Assembly (NCBI GenBank): GCA_029959325.1
Contig: JASCPF010000001.1
Location: 88,923 to 152,922, forward strand
Direction: 5' to 3'
DNA from: Microbacteriaceae bacterium PS02068
GTDB taxonomy: Bacteria; Actinomycetota; Actinomycetes; Actinomycetales; Microbacteriaceae
DNA length: 64,000 bases
Shown: positions 26,409-35,228 of the stretch, one piece after another
How positions within the stretch are numbered: the first letter of the stretch is position 1
Layout: each line of letters opens with the position of its first letter
Notes under the pieces: generated by a model
The model's input: the letters and a program-made list of their open reading frames with translations, nothing else
What the model was told of the DNA's origin: nothing
Databases searched by the model: none
Made by a program: the position numbers and the translations under genes

Positions 26409-26420
26409 ACACAAAGCACC
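26409..26420 (+). other. Right element junction (attR)
   Basis: ACACAA (26409-26414) is the right arm, an exact inverse of TTGTGT at the left end. It is followed by the six-base core AGCACC (26415-26420), which is not part of the rebuilt yifB frame. Host sequence ACGAGCTGG resumes at 26421. Confidence 0.72.
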
Positions 26421-27460
26421 ACGAGCTGGAACCGCGCCGGGAACACCGCACGGAAGCCCGCCCGGTGGATCTCGATCGTGCCCGACTCGAGCGGTTGACG
26501 CAGGGCGTCGAGCGCGTGACTGCCGTACTCGCCCGCCTCGTCGAGGAACAGTACGCCCCCGCTCGCGCGCGCGATCGCGCCGGGGCGTACGGTGCGGCTG
26601 CCGCCGCCGATCAAGGCGGCGACGCTCGCCGAATGGTGCGGCGCTTCGAAGGGTGGCACCCGACTGAGCGTCGACACCGGCAGCCCCGACAGCGAGCGCA
26701 GCGCGGCCGCCTGCACCGCGGCGTCGTCATCGAGGTCGGGAAGGATGCCTGGCAGTCGCTGCGCGAGCATGGTCTTCCCCGCCCCCGGCGGGCCGCTCAT
26801 CAGCACATGGTGCCCTCCGGCCGCCGCGACAATGAGCGCATCCACGGCATCCCGCTGGCCGATCACGTCCTCGAGGTCAGCGATCGGGTCATCTGCGGCC
26901 ACGGAGCCCGCGGGGATCGGTACCGGATCGAGCGCGATCTCGTCGATGTCGAGCCCGTGCCGACGCACGGCGTCGCGCAGCGACACGGCCCCGAAGACCT
27001 CGACGTCGGGCACCAGCGCCGCTTCGGCGCGGTTCGCGAACGGCACGATCACCCGTCGGATGCCCGCTCGCGCCGCTGCTGCGACCGCAGGAAGAACGCC
27101 GGGCACCGGGCGGAGTCGCCCGTCGAGACCCAGTTCGCCGATGTGTGCGGTCGCGAGCATCGACGAGGCATCCATCCGCGCCTCCGTCGCCAGTGCGGCG
27201 ACCGCGATCGCCAGGTCGAGGCCCGACCCGTGCTTCGGCAGGTTCGCCGGCGAGAGATTCACCGTGAGCTTCCGTCGCGGCAGCGGCAGTTCGCTATTCG
27301 CGCAGGCGTTGTGCACGCGCTGATGCGCCTCACCGATCGCCTTGTCGGCCAGCCCGATGATCGTGAAGTTCGGCGTCTGATTCGACAGATCGGCCTCGAC
27401 CTCGACCAGATCGCCGTGCAGCCCCGTGAGCACGACGCCCCACGTGCGACCGACCGTCAT
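26421..27460 (-). pseudogene. yifB: yifB (comM) 5' fragment, disrupted
   Basis: The first 347 codons of YifB/ComM. They include the N-terminal Lon-S16-like domain (VEADLSNQTPNFTIIGLADK and LPKHGSGLDLAIAVAALA) and the AAA+ core with Walker A GPPGAGKTML, APHHSASVAALIGGG and Walker B-like GGVLFLDEAGEY. The frame then enters the element after FQLV and stops at 26351, giving an abortive tail of about 22 foreign residues. The sensor/lid part and the C-terminal domain are missing. ComM is a branch-migration helicase in natural transformation, so the cell should be defective in it. Confidence 0.93.
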
Positions 27461-27819
27461 CGCAGGTCCTCGAGGTGCTCGAGCAGCGCCGTCGCCGGGT
27501 CGTCACCCGTGATGCCGATCACATCGATACGCAGGCGGCGATGCCGCGCGGCGTCCGGATGAGCGAGCGCCCAGGCGCACGACAGCCGCCACAGGCGATC
27601 GCGCTTGCGCCGATCGACGGCCTCGAAGGGGTGGCCGTACCACTCACTGCGCCGGGTCTTCACCTCGACCACCACGAGATCGTCATCGCGCGCCACGACG
27701 ACGTCGAGTTCACCTGCCGCGGTTCGCCAGTTGCGATCCAGAACGGTGTAGCCCGCCGCGATCAGGTGGCGCACGGCGCGATCCTCGCCCCTGCGCCCGC
27801 GGATGTCCTTGTCTGCCAT
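27457..27819 (-). CDS. yraN: YraN/UPF0102 family protein
   Basis: A 120-residue protein with an endonuclease-like fold of unproven activity. Motifs are RRGEDRAVRHLIAAGYTVLD, NWRTAAGELDVVVARDDDLV and VVEVKTRRS, where the E...D...ExK pattern is that of the PD-(D/E)xK superfamily. The stop overlaps the yifB ATG by four bases. The order yraN-yifB-dprA is the usual actinobacterial arrangement and confirms that yifB once continued without a break into dprA. The ATG at 27819 is the conserved start. Confidence 0.92.
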   Translation of the reverse strand: MADKDIRGRRGEDRAVRHLIAAGYTVLDRNWRTAAGELDVVVARDDDLVVVEVKTRRSEWYGHPFEAVDRRKRDRLWRLSCAWALAHPDAARHRRLRIDVIGITGDDPATALLEHLEDLR

Positions 27820-27950
27820 GTAGGCAGAATGCGCCTCCGCGCGCGTCCGCGGAGCTGAGATCACGGCATCCGCGGACAGTTCCGAAAAGTCACCGGTTGT
27901 GGAGGAGCCGGCGAATCTCACCGCTGGAGAGGAGCCGCCCCGCCGCCGCG

Positions 27951-28274
27951 TCAGGTATCGAGCGAGAGTTCCTCGGGCAGCTGGAAGTCACGGCGCTGCA
28001 ACTCTTCGACGTTGACGTCTTTGAACGTCAGAACCCGCACCGACTTGACGAAGCGATCGGCGCGATAGATGTCCCACACCCACACATCGGTCATCGAAAT
28101 CTCGAAGTAGAAATCGTGCTCGGTGTCGCGGCGCACGACGTTCACGTCGTTCGCGAGGTAGAACCGCCGCTCGGTCTCGATGACGTAGGCGAATTGCGAA
28201 ACGACGTCGCGGTACTCCTTGTAGAGAGCCAGCTCGAGCTCGCGGTCGTAATCCTCGAAGACTTCGTCATCCAT
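27951..28274 (-). CDS. DUF2469 family protein
   Basis: A 107-residue protein, MDDEVFEDYDRELELALYKE, with DVVSQFAYVIETERRFYLAN and DVWVWDIYRADRFVKSVRVL. This is a highly conserved actinobacterial family of unknown function (DUF2469), very often located next to rnhB and yraN, as here. It is acidic, cytoplasmic and without Cys. The high conservation suggests a core role, possibly linked to nucleic-acid or cell-cycle processes, but nothing in the sequence shows it. Confidence 0.92.
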   Translation of the reverse strand: MDDEVFEDYDRELELALYKEYRDVVSQFAYVIETERRFYLANDVNVVRRDTEHDFYFEISMTDVWVWDIYRADRFVKSVRVLTFKDVNVEELQRRDFQLPEELSLDT

Positions 28275-28297
28275 GGTGGATCCAGTCTAGGCGTGCG

Positions 28298-28960
28298 TCA
28301 GAACAGCGTCGGCGCGTCGGCGATGGCCCACGACGCGCGATGGTGACTGCTCAGCCCGTGTGCGCGGATGGCAGCGCGGTGCTCGGCGCTCGCGTATCCC
28401 TTGTTCCGCGCCCACTGATACTCGGGCTGTTCCTCGTGCAGCCGCACCATGAGGTCGTCCCGTTCGACTTTGGCGAGAACGGATGCCGCGGCGGCCGAGG
28501 CGCAGTCGCGATCGGCCTTGATGATCGGCTGAACCCGCAGCCCCGCTCCACCGGCCGGAGTGATGTAGTCGTGGTTGCCGTCGAGGATCACCACCGCGTC
28601 CTCCGGCACGACCCCGAACGCGCGCAGATCGGCGATCGCGCGGAGCGCGGCGAGCCCCAGCGCGCGGATGATCCCCACCTCGTCGATCTCGGCGGCGCTC
28701 GACCAGCCGATCGCCGAGGCCGAGACCCACGCCGCCGCGCGAGCGGCCACCGCCGGGCGGTGGTGCTCGGCGACGAGCTTCGAGTCGCGCAGGCCCTCTG
28801 GCACGCGGCGGCGGGCGTTCGAGGCATCCACTGCGACGGCGCCGACGGCCACCGGCCCCGCGAGGGCGCCCCGGCCCACCTCGTCGCACGCGATCACCAG
28901 AGTGTACTCGCGCAGCAGGCGCCGCTCGACCGTGAGTCGTGGGGTGATGACGGCCATCAT
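28298..28960 (-). CDS. rnhB: Ribonuclease HII
   Basis: About 220 residues. It cleaves RNA in RNA-DNA hybrids and misincorporated ribonucleotides. The active-site motif is VIACDEVGRGALAGPVAVGA (Asp and Glu), with VVILDGNHDYI and KADRDCASAAAASVLAKVER carrying the further acidic metal ligands. Two adjacent ATGs (28960, 28957) straddle the lepB stop. The first gives an ATGA overlap. The C-terminal HRAAIRAHGLSSHHRASWA is typical of the family. Confidence 0.95.
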   Translation of the reverse strand: MMAVITPRLTVERRLLREYTLVIACDEVGRGALAGPVAVGAVAVDASNARRRVPEGLRDSKLVAEHHRPAVAARAAAWVSASAIGWSSAAEIDEVGIIRALGLAALRAIADLRAFGVVPEDAVVILDGNHDYITPAGGAGLRVQPIIKADRDCASAAAASVLAKVERDDLMVRLHEEQPEYQWARNKGYASAEHRAAIRAHGLSSHHRASWAIADAPTLF

Positions 28961-29718
28961 CCGGCTCCGGCAGGCACCCCGGCGAACACGTCGTGGTGGA
29001 AGTCGATCGGGCCGAACCGGCTGAGCGGCCAGGTGATCAGGAAGGCACGACCGACGACATTGTCGAGCGGCACGAAGCCGCGGGTCGGCTGCTCGAGGTT
29101 GTAGCGCGAATCGCGCGAATGGTCGCGGTTGTCGCCGAGGACCCACAGCGATCCCTCCGGTACGGTGACGTCGTACGGCACGACCGCCGGAGCGCTCTGA
29201 CCTGCGGAGAGATTGAGGTAAGGAGTCTCGTCGATCGGTGTGCCGTTGACCGTCGTCTGACCGAGCGCATTGCAGCACACGACGTGGTCCCCGCCGACCC
29301 CGATGATCCTCTTGATCAGGTGATCCTCGCTGTCGGGCGCCGAGATGCCCACGATCGACATGAGCCAGTCGAGAGCGTCGGCGAACGTCGACTGCGCGGG
29401 TGGCGTCGGCCGCGGATCGAGCCATCCGCCGGGATCGCGGAACACGACAACGTCGCCGCGCGAGTATCCCGAGAACCGAGGCGTGATCTCGTCCACGAGG
29501 ATCCGGTCGTTCACGAGCAGCGTCTGCTCCATCGAGCCCGACGGGATGTAGAACGATCGGACGAAGAACGTCTTGATCACGAACGACACGAGCACGGCGA
29601 TCACGACGATGATCAGAACGTCGCGAATCAGCGGCCAGATGCCGCGTCTGCGCGGGCGGCTCCGCAGGCCGGCATGAGGCATCGCCGCAGCGGGCGTCGC
29701 CAGGTTCTCGGGGGTCAT
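28957..29718 (-). CDS. lepB: Signal peptidase I
   Basis: A 253-residue membrane serine protease that removes signal peptides. One N-terminal membrane helix (DVLIIVVIAVLVSFVIKTFF) precedes the catalytic Ser in FYIPSGSMEQTL. The catalytic Lys is in LIKRIIGVGGDHVV, and GSLWVLGDNRDHSRDSRY is box E. The start at 29718 has AAGGA upstream. A longer frame adds only 12 residues. It lies between rplS and rnhB, the standard actinobacterial order. Only one helix is clear, so the active domain faces outward. Confidence 0.95.
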   Translation of the reverse strand: MTPENLATPAAAMPHAGLRSRPRRRGIWPLIRDVLIIVVIAVLVSFVIKTFFVRSFYIPSGSMEQTLLVNDRILVDEITPRFSGYSRGDVVVFRDPGGWLDPRPTPPAQSTFADALDWLMSIVGISAPDSEDHLIKRIIGVGGDHVVCCNALGQTTVNGTPIDETPYLNLSAGQSAPAVVPYDVTVPEGSLWVLGDNRDHSRDSRYNLEQPTRGFVPLDNVVGRAFLITWPLSRFGPIDFHHDVFAGVPAGAG

Positions 29719-29840
29719 GCACGTCCTTCTCGCCGGCGCGCCGCGAGTCGGCACGCGCCTTCATAAGGGTCGCATACTCGGGCTGACAGAACGCGCCGCG
29801 CCGCGCCCGCCCGCGGCACGGCACTGCCGGTTCGCGCACG

Positions 29841-29886
29841 AAAAAGCCCCGGAATGTCCGCGTGCGAATGCGGACGATCCGGGGCT
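29841..29886 (-). terminator. Terminator after rplS
   Basis: A long hairpin on the minus strand (arms starting AGCCCCGGAT and ending TTCCGGGGCT, with a second inner stem GTCCGC/GCGGAC) is followed by TTTT. It lies 23 bases downstream of the rplS stop. Confidence 0.85.
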
Positions 29887-29908
29887 CTCGAGACGAGGGT
29901 CTCGCGCG

Positions 29909-30259
29909 TCAGCGCTTTTCCTTGATCTTGGCCTTCTTGCCGCGCAGGTCGCGCAGGTAGTAGAGCTTCGCGCGGCGCACGTCACCGCGGGTGACGACCT
30001 CGATGTGGTCGATCACCGGGCTGTGCACGGGGAACGTGCGCTCCACGCCGACCTGGAAGCTGACCTTGCGGACGCAGAACGTCTCGCGCACGCCGTCGCC
30101 CGAGCGGCCGATGACGACGCCCTGGAACACCTGGATGCGCGAGCGGTTTCCTTCGGTGATGTTGACGTGCACCTTGACGGTGTCGCCGGGCCCGAAGGCA
30201 GGAATGTCGGAGCGCAGGGATGCTGCGTCGACGGAGTCGAGGATCTGCATGATCATCAC
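29909..30259 (-). CDS. rplS: 50S ribosomal protein L19
   Basis: A 116-residue protein of the ribosome's intersubunit face. It shows [60 protein letters not shown] and [20 protein letters not shown], all hallmarks of L19. It is transcribed on its own, with a terminator downstream and a 170-base gap upstream for its promoter. Confidence 0.98.
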   Translation of the reverse strand: MMIMQILDSVDAASLRSDIPAFGPGDTVKVHVNITEGNRSRIQVFQGVVIGRSGDGVRETFCVRKVSFQVGVERTFPVHSPVIDHIEVVTRGDVRRAKLYYLRDLRGKKAKIKEKR

Positions 30260-30429
30260 TTCCTGCGACCGCCACAGGTCGACCGCGAGAGAGGTTGGTA
30301 AGAGTGGTGTGTGCCCGCAGCTCCGGAAACCGGCGCCATGCTCCCCTGAGGCAGAGACCGTTCAGGGCACAATCGTCTATTCTGCCACGCCCCGCGCCGC
30401 TCGCCAAAACGGCGGACGCATGGGCAGGA

Positions 30430-30927
30430 TCAGGATGCCGGCGGGGAGTTCTTCTCGCGAAGGACGAACACCTCGGCATCCGGCCAGTCGTCGCCCGCAC
30501 GCGGCACCGGGGCAGGCATGTATCCCACTCCCTCCGACGTGCGCAGGACGGAGCGCCTCGGGCGCGCTTCACGCCACAGCTGCGCGAACGTGCTCCACAG
30601 GGCGATGACGCCGACGACCACGGTGAGGGCGAACAGCGACCACCACCACGGGTTGGCGAAGAAGCCGAGCGCGACGATGAGCACGTTCCAGCTGCCGATG
30701 AGGCCGACGTCGGTCCACGAGACGGCGCGCTCGGCGCGGGCTGTGCCCCGCGCACGCACGAGCAGGGTCAGGATCAGCTGGCCCACCAGGACGATCGGCG
30801 CCGAGATCAGCACCCACAGCAGGGAGAGCGGGTTGGCGCCGAAGATGATCCAGCCGACGAACAGCCAGAAGGGCAGCACGAAAGCCGCCGGGATCAGCCA
30901 CCTGTAGAACCCACTTCGCAGTGCCAT
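30430..30927 (-). CDS. Four-helix membrane protein, unknown function
   Basis: A 165-residue integral membrane protein with predicted helices near 7-27 (RWLIPAAFVLPFWLFVGWII), 31-52, 75-95 and 98-118. A hydrophilic tail ends in AEVFVLREKNSPPAS. Proteins like this are common in Microbacteriaceae next to map and are often called MFS-type permeases, but four helices and 165 residues cannot make an MFS fold. Function unknown. It is divergent from map with a short shared promoter region. Confidence 0.7.
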   Translation of the reverse strand: MALRSGFYRWLIPAAFVLPFWLFVGWIIFGANPLSLLWVLISAPIVLVGQLILTLLVRARGTARAERAVSWTDVGLIGSWNVLIVALGFFANPWWWSLFALTVVVGVIALWSTFAQLWREARPRRSVLRTSEGVGYMPAPVPRAGDDWPDAEVFVLREKNSPPAS

Positions 30928-30979
30928 GTCCTCGATGGTACGCCGGTCAGACACAATGGAGGCTGAGGAAAGGATGACG

Positions 30980-31762
30980 ATGATCGAGCTGCGTACTCCG
31001 GCCGAGATCGACGCGATGCGCCCCGCGGGCCGCTTCGTCGCGGAGGTGCTGGCGACGCTGCGCGCCGACACGAAGGTCGGCACGAATCTGCTCGCCATCG
31101 ACCGTCGCGCGCACGAGATGATCCGCGCGGCCGGCGCCGAGTCGTGCTACATCGACTATCACCCGTCTTTCGGCGCCAGCCCCTTCGGCAAGGTCATCTG
31201 CACGTCGGTCAACGACGCCGTGCTGCACGGACTCCCCCACGACTACGCGCTGCGCGACGGCGACCTCGTCTCGCTCGATTTCGCCGTCTCGGTCGATGGC
31301 TGGGTCGCCGATTCCGCCGTCTCGTTCGTCGTCGGATCGCCGCGCGACGAAGACCTTGCGCTCATCGACACGACGCAGCGGGCGCTGGATGCCGCGATCG
31401 GCGCCGCGGTCTCGGGCGGCCGCATCGGGGACATCTCGCACGCGATCGCACAGGTCGCCTACGCCGACGGCTACTCGATCAACACCGACTTCGGCGGACA
31501 CGGCGTGGGGCGCGTCATGCACGGCGACCCGCACGTGCCCAACGACGGCAAGCCGAACCGCGGCTACCCCCTGCGCCCGGGTCTCGTCGTCGCCCTCGAG
31601 CCCTGGTTCCTGCAGACCACCGACGAGCTCGTGACCGACGCCGACGGCTGGACCCTCCGCAGCGCCGACGGCTCGCGCGGCGCGCACGCCGAGCACACCG
31701 TCGCGATCACCGCCGACGGCCCGATCATCCTGACCGACCGCACGTTCCTCGGCGTCGACTGA
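30980..31762 (+). CDS. map: Methionine aminopeptidase, type I
   Basis: A 260-residue metalloenzyme that removes N-terminal Met. Metal ligands are seen as Asp in DLVSLDFAVSVDGWVADSAV (two Asp), His in FGGHGVGRVMH, Glu in LVVALEPWF and Glu in GAHAEHTVAIT. HPSFGASPFGKVICTSVNDA is also conserved. The ATG at 30980 has AGGAAAGG six bases away. One codon pair upstream (30974) is another ATG, but it lies too close to that site. The conserved secY-adk-map order is not seen here, so this is a stand-alone copy. Confidence 0.94.
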   Translation: MIELRTPAEIDAMRPAGRFVAEVLATLRADTKVGTNLLAIDRRAHEMIRAAGAESCYIDYHPSFGASPFGKVICTSVNDAVLHGLPHDYALRDGDLVSLDFAVSVDGWVADSAVSFVVGSPRDEDLALIDTTQRALDAAIGAAVSGGRIGDISHAIAQVAYADGYSINTDFGGHGVGRVMHGDPHVPNDGKPNRGYPLRPGLVVALEPWFLQTTDELVTDADGWTLRSADGSRGAHAEHTVAITADGPIILTDRTFLGVD

Positions 31763-31768
31763 GCGGTC

Positions 31769-32458
31769 TCAGTCCGGCAGCAGGTCGGGGCGTCGCTCGC
31801 GGGTGCGCTGCACCTGCTGGTCGCGGCGCCACTGCGCCACCTTGCCGTGGTGACCGCTCAGCAGCACGTCGGGCACGTCGTACCCGCGCCAGGACGCAGG
31901 CTTCGTGTAGGACGGGTACTCGAGCAGGCCGTCTTCGTGCGACTCTTCGACGAGGCTCTCGGGGTTGCCGACGACACCGGGCACCAGGCGGCCGATCGCC
32001 TCGATCATCGCCATCGCGGCGACCTCGCCGCCGTTCAGCACGTAGTCGCCGAGGCTGACGAGCCGCACCTCGCCGCGCGTGGCTGCGTAGGCGAACACAC
32101 GCTCGTCGATGCCTTCGTAGCGCCCGCAGCCGAACACCAGATGGGATGCCTCGGACAACTCGCGCGCGGTCGCCTGCGTGAAAACCTCACCGGCCGGCGA
32201 GGGGAAGATGAAGATCGGAGCGACGTCGGCGTCGGCGGTGATCGCGTCGATGACCTCGCCCCATGGCTCAGGCTTCATCACCATGCCGGCGCCGCCGCCG
32301 TAGGGAGTGTCGTCGACCGTGCGGTGCCGATCGTGCGCGGCGTCGCGCAGGTCGTGTACGCGCACATCGAGGATGCCTGCGCCGCGCGCCTTGCCGAGCA
32401 GTGAGACCTCCAAGACGTCGAAGAACGCCGGGAAGATCGTCACGACGTCGATGCGCAC
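31769..32458 (-). CDS. trmD: tRNA (guanine-37-N1)-methyltransferase
   Basis: A 229-residue SPOUT-class enzyme that methylates G37 of tRNAs to prevent frameshifting. Motifs are [54 protein letters not shown] and the knot motif [15 protein letters not shown], followed by [18 protein letters not shown]. The GTG at 32458 lies one base past the rimM stop and gives the conserved N-terminus. Last gene of rpsP-KH-rimM-trmD. Confidence 0.96.
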   Translation of the reverse strand: MRIDVVTIFPAFFDVLEVSLLGKARGAGILDVRVHDLRDAAHDRHRTVDDTPYGGGAGMVMKPEPWGEVIDAITADADVAPIFIFPSPAGEVFTQATARELSEASHLVFGCGRYEGIDERVFAYAATRGEVRLVSLGDYVLNGGEVAAMAMIEAIGRLVPGVVGNPESLVEESHEDGLLEYPSYTKPASWRGYDVPDVLLSGHHGKVAQWRRDQQVQRTRERRPDLLPD

Positions 32459-32459
32459 G

Positions 32460-33092
32460 TCAGTCCTCGTCGGGGGCGGCCTCGGCGGGCTGGGCTGCGG
32501 CGCGCGCCTCGGCATCCACCTCGGCCTCCGTCTCGTCCGCCAACGCCTCGAAAAGTCCGGCCGGCGGCGTCACGGAGACGCGGCCTCCGACAACATCGAC
32601 CTCGGGCACGATCGCGGAGACGAACGGAACGAGGATCTCGTCGTCCGCTGCGCCACCGGCGCGCCGGACGATGAGCATGTCCTGCGCCGGGAAGTGATCG
32701 ACGCGCACGATCCGACCGACGATCACACCATCGCGGACGACATCGAGTCCGACGAGCTGGTGGTCGAACCACGCGTCGTCCTCGGCCGGGGCATCCTCGT
32801 CCTCATCGATCCAGAGGATCGCCCGGACGAGCGACTCTGCCGCGTCGCGGTCTTCGACGTCTTCGAAGAACGCGACCGGGTGCGAGTTCATCCAGCGGAA
32901 CTCTTTCACTGTCACCGTCTTGCCGTGCCACGGCGATGCAGAGGGCACCTGAAGCGTGAACTCGGCGCCGGGGACGAAACGCCCGTCCGGGTCGTCGGTG
33001 TACAGCTCGATCTTGAGGGCGCCCTTGAGGCCGTGGGCCTTGACGAGTCGCCCCACGCGCAGCTGAGCACGCGCGGGTTCGGCGGAGGGCAT
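32460..33092 (-). CDS. rimM: 16S rRNA processing protein RimM
   Basis: A 210-residue 30S maturation factor that binds S19. The N-terminal RimM domain has [20 protein letters not shown]. The C-terminal PRC-barrel has [20 protein letters not shown] and [20 protein letters not shown]. The last 40 residues are an Ala/Glu-rich tail ([20 protein letters not shown]) that is longer than usual. It lies in the rpsP-trmD operon, one base from each neighbour. Confidence 0.94.
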   Translation of the reverse strand: MPSAEPARAQLRVGRLVKAHGLKGALKIELYTDDPDGRFVPGAEFTLQVPSASPWHGKTVTVKEFRWMNSHPVAFFEDVEDRDAAESLVRAILWIDEDEDAPAEDDAWFDHQLVGLDVVRDGVIVGRIVRVDHFPAQDMLIVRRAGGAADDEILVPFVSAIVPEVDVVGGRVSVTPPAGLFEALADETEAEVDAEARAAAQPAEAAPDED

Positions 33093-33093
33093 C

Positions 33094-33324
33094 TCAGTCG
33101 TCCGCGACGTCGACGCGCACGCGGGCGCCGTCGGCGAGAGCGGAGACGAGCGTGCGCAACGCCTTTGCGGTGCGCCCGCCGCGCCCGATCACCCGACCTC
33201 GGTCATCGGGGTGCACGCGCACCTCGAGGACGTCACCGCGAGGCGACGAGGAGGAACGGATGACGACATCCTCGGGGTGATCGACGATCCCCTTGACGAT
33301 GTGCTCGAGCGCGGCGGACAGCAA
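33094..33324 (-). CDS. KH-domain RNA-binding protein
   Basis: A 76-residue protein with a single KH domain: LEVRVHPDDRGRVIGRGGRT with the GRGG loop, then AKALRTLVSALADGARVRVD. This is the KhpA-type protein that lies between rpsP and rimM in many Gram-positives and helps ribosome assembly or RNA regulation with KhpB. The symbol is withheld because KhpA is assigned only by position and fold. Confidence 0.9.
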   Translation of the reverse strand: MLSAALEHIVKGIVDHPEDVVIRSSSSPRGDVLEVRVHPDDRGRVIGRGGRTAKALRTLVSALADGARVRVDVADD

Positions 33325-33329
33325 AGCGA

Positions 33330-33767
33330 TTACTCCGCGACGGCCTCGGCGGCGTCAGCCTCGGGGGCCTCGACCTCCGCAGCGTCGTCGACGGCGACGG
33401 GCTCTTCGACCTTCTTCTCCGCCTTCGGCTTGATGACCGACTTCTTGGCGGTGTCGGCGACGAACTCGCCCTTGTCCTCGGCCGTGCGCACGGTCGAGAC
33501 GGCGTTCTTGTCGCCCTTGAACTTGCCCCAGTCGCCGGTGAGCTTCAGCAGCGCGGCGACCTGCTCGGTCGGCTGGGCGCCGACCGACAGCCAGTACTGC
33601 GCGCGGTCGGAGTCGACCTTGATGACCGAGGGCTCTTCGGTCGGGTGGTACTGACCGATCTCCTCGATGACGCGACCGTCGCGCTTGGTGCGCGAGTCGG
33701 CGACGACGATGCGGTAGTAGGGCGCGCGGATCTTGCCGAGGCGCTTGAGACGGATCTTGACAGCCAC
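33330..33767 (-). CDS. rpsP: 30S ribosomal protein S16
   Basis: A 145-residue protein. The core is [40 protein letters not shown] and [20 protein letters not shown]. The final 55 residues are a Lys/Ala/Glu/Val-rich tail, common in actinobacterial S16. The GTG at 33767 has AGGAGAA directly upstream, and the longer frame is not conserved. First gene of the rpsP-KH-rimM-trmD operon. Confidence 0.97.
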   Translation of the reverse strand: MAVKIRLKRLGKIRAPYYRIVVADSRTKRDGRVIEEIGQYHPTEEPSVIKVDSDRAQYWLSVGAQPTEQVAALLKLTGDWGKFKGDKNAVSTVRTAEDKGEFVADTAKKSVIKPKAEKKVEEPVAVDDAAEVEAPEADAAEAVAE

Positions 33768-33963
33768 AATTCTCCTGAATGGTGTTGGGAGGTGATGAAC
33801 GTCGCCTGGAGAGTGGGGTGCACACCCGGCGGGAGCTCTGAGGTGGACCGGCTCCGCCCGGTTAGAGGGTCGCGCGGGTGGTCCAACGGTCCATTTTGCC
33901 AGATTGTTGCGGATGCCGCGAACCGACGCGCTCGGCGAGCCTCGCGCATGCCAGACTGACGCC

Positions 33964-35127
33964 ATGACGGTGCCCTTCGCGACATCCGCCCGCTCGACCG
34001 TGGGGCTGGAGTGGGAACTCATGCTGGCCGACCCCGAGACGGGCGATCTGGTCGGCCGGGCTCCCGAGTTTCTTCCCGAACTCGAAGAGCGCACGGCGCT
34101 CGAGCGCTACACCGTCACCGGGGAACTGCTCACCAACACGGTCGAGGTCACGAGCGGCATCGGTGACACCGTGGCCGCCGCGGTGGATGACATCGGTGAT
34201 GCCATCGCCCAGGTGCGCACCCTCACCGATCCGCGCGACATCGCCCTGCTGTGCGCCGGCAGCCACCCGTTTGCACAGTGGTACGAACAAGAGGTCACCG
34301 ACAAGACCCGCTACCACTCGCTGATCGAACGCACGCAGTGGTGGGGCAGGAACATGATGATCTGGGGCATCCATGTGCACGTCGGCGTCGATGACGTCGA
34401 CAAGGTGTTCCCGATCATCGGCGCACTGGCGACGTATCTCCCCCACCTGCAGGCGCTGTCGGCGTCGAGCCCGTTCTGGGCAGGCGAGCGCACGGGCTAC
34501 GCCTCGAACCGTGCGCTCGTGTTCCAGCAGTTGCCGACCGCGGGGCTGCCCTGGCCACTGCAGGACTGGGCGGAGTACGAGTCGTACCTCGACGACATGG
34601 TGCACACGGGCGTCATGGCCGACGCGACCGAGGTGCGATGGGACATCCGCCCCGCACCGCGCTGGGGAACCATCGAGGTGCGCGCGTGCGACGGCATGTC
34701 GACGCTGCCCGAACTCGCCGCCGTCGCGGCGCTCGTGCAGGTGCTGGTCGAGCACTACTCGCGCGAACTCGACGATGGTCGCCCGCTCGAGCACCTGCAG
34801 CCCTGGTTCGTCCGCGAGAACAAGTGGCGTGCGGCCCGCTACGGAATGGATGCCCGGGTCATCGTCGACCGATCCGGAACCGAGCGCCTCGTCTCCGAGC
34901 ACCTGGCCGAGACCGTCGAGCGTCTGCGCCCCATCGCCGAAGAGCTGCACTGCGCTCGCGAGTTCGCCGGTCTGACCACGATCGCGGCGCAGGGCGCGAG
35001 CTATCAGCGCCAGATCATGGTCGCTGATGCATCAGGTGGCGATCTGCGCGAGGTCGTTCAGCACCTCATCCGCGAGTTCCGCCAGGGCCCGACCCTGCGG
35101 GATCATCTGGCCGACTTCGCGCACTGA
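33964..35127 (+). CDS. Carboxylate-amine ligase, GCS2/YbdK family
   Basis: A 387-residue enzyme of the glutamate-cysteine ligase 2 superfamily. It starts [20 protein letters not shown] and shows [56 protein letters not shown] and [20 protein letters not shown]. These conserved acidic, His and Arg residues line the ATP/Mg and glutamate site in the family. Members ligate glutamate to cysteine or other amines. Because actinobacteria make mycothiol or ergothioneine, the true substrate is open. It is divergent from rpsP. The ATG at 33964 gives the conserved N-terminus. Confidence 0.88.
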   Translation: MTVPFATSARSTVGLEWELMLADPETGDLVGRAPEFLPELEERTALERYTVTGELLTNTVEVTSGIGDTVAAAVDDIGDAIAQVRTLTDPRDIALLCAGSHPFAQWYEQEVTDKTRYHSLIERTQWWGRNMMIWGIHVHVGVDDVDKVFPIIGALATYLPHLQALSASSPFWAGERTGYASNRALVFQQLPTAGLPWPLQDWAEYESYLDDMVHTGVMADATEVRWDIRPAPRWGTIEVRACDGMSTLPELAAVAALVQVLVEHYSRELDDGRPLEHLQPWFVRENKWRAARYGMDARVIVDRSGTERLVSEHLAETVERLRPIAEELHCAREFAGLTTIAAQGASYQRQIMVADASGGDLREVVQHLIREFRQGPTLRDHLADFAH

Positions 35128-35167
35128 CCACGCCCGCTCGTCCCACCCCTCTCGGACGAGACCCGCT

Positions 35168-35213
35168 CGGCACGCCGAAAACCGCCGCAGCGGAGCGGGG
35201 TTTCGGCGTGCCG
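35168..35213. terminator. Hairpin between convergent genes
   Basis: A perfect 13-base-pair stem (CGGCACGCCGAAA against TTTCGGCGTGCCG) encloses a 20-base loop, between the convergent ligase gene and ffh. No clear U-run follows on either strand. Its place suggests a bidirectional terminator. Confidence 0.65.
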
Positions 35214-35228
35214 GGGTGGTCTCGGCGC

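Larger units (their letters stand above)
9837..26420 (+). mobile_element. Tn554-like element inserted in yifB
   Basis: About 16.6 kb of accessory DNA splits yifB. The boundaries were set by rebuilding the host gene: bases up to 9836 plus bases from 26421 restore an unbroken frame across FQLV-LATNPCPCG. At its left end is a coupled run of three tyrosine recombinases and a small coiled-coil protein, the tnpA-tnpB-tnpC style of the Tn554 family. Cargo is an XRE regulator, small hypotheticals, a type I RM system and a two-gene module of unknown function. The two flanking cores differ (GCCAGC left, AGCACC right) and no long target duplication is seen, as in Tn554, where one core is carried in from the previous site. 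Confidence 0.9.

Noticed and set aside
9831..26420. A prophage or ICE rather than a Tn554-like element
   Set aside because: No phage structural, relaxase or conjugation genes are present, and the recombinase operon matches transposon-type trios.
30430..30927. An MFS transporter at this site
   Set aside because: Only four hydrophobic helices and 165 residues are present. An MFS protein needs about twelve helices.
33934..34950. A long minus-strand frame antisense to the GCS2 ligase
   Set aside because: High GC gives long chance frames. The plus-strand frame has clear family motifs.
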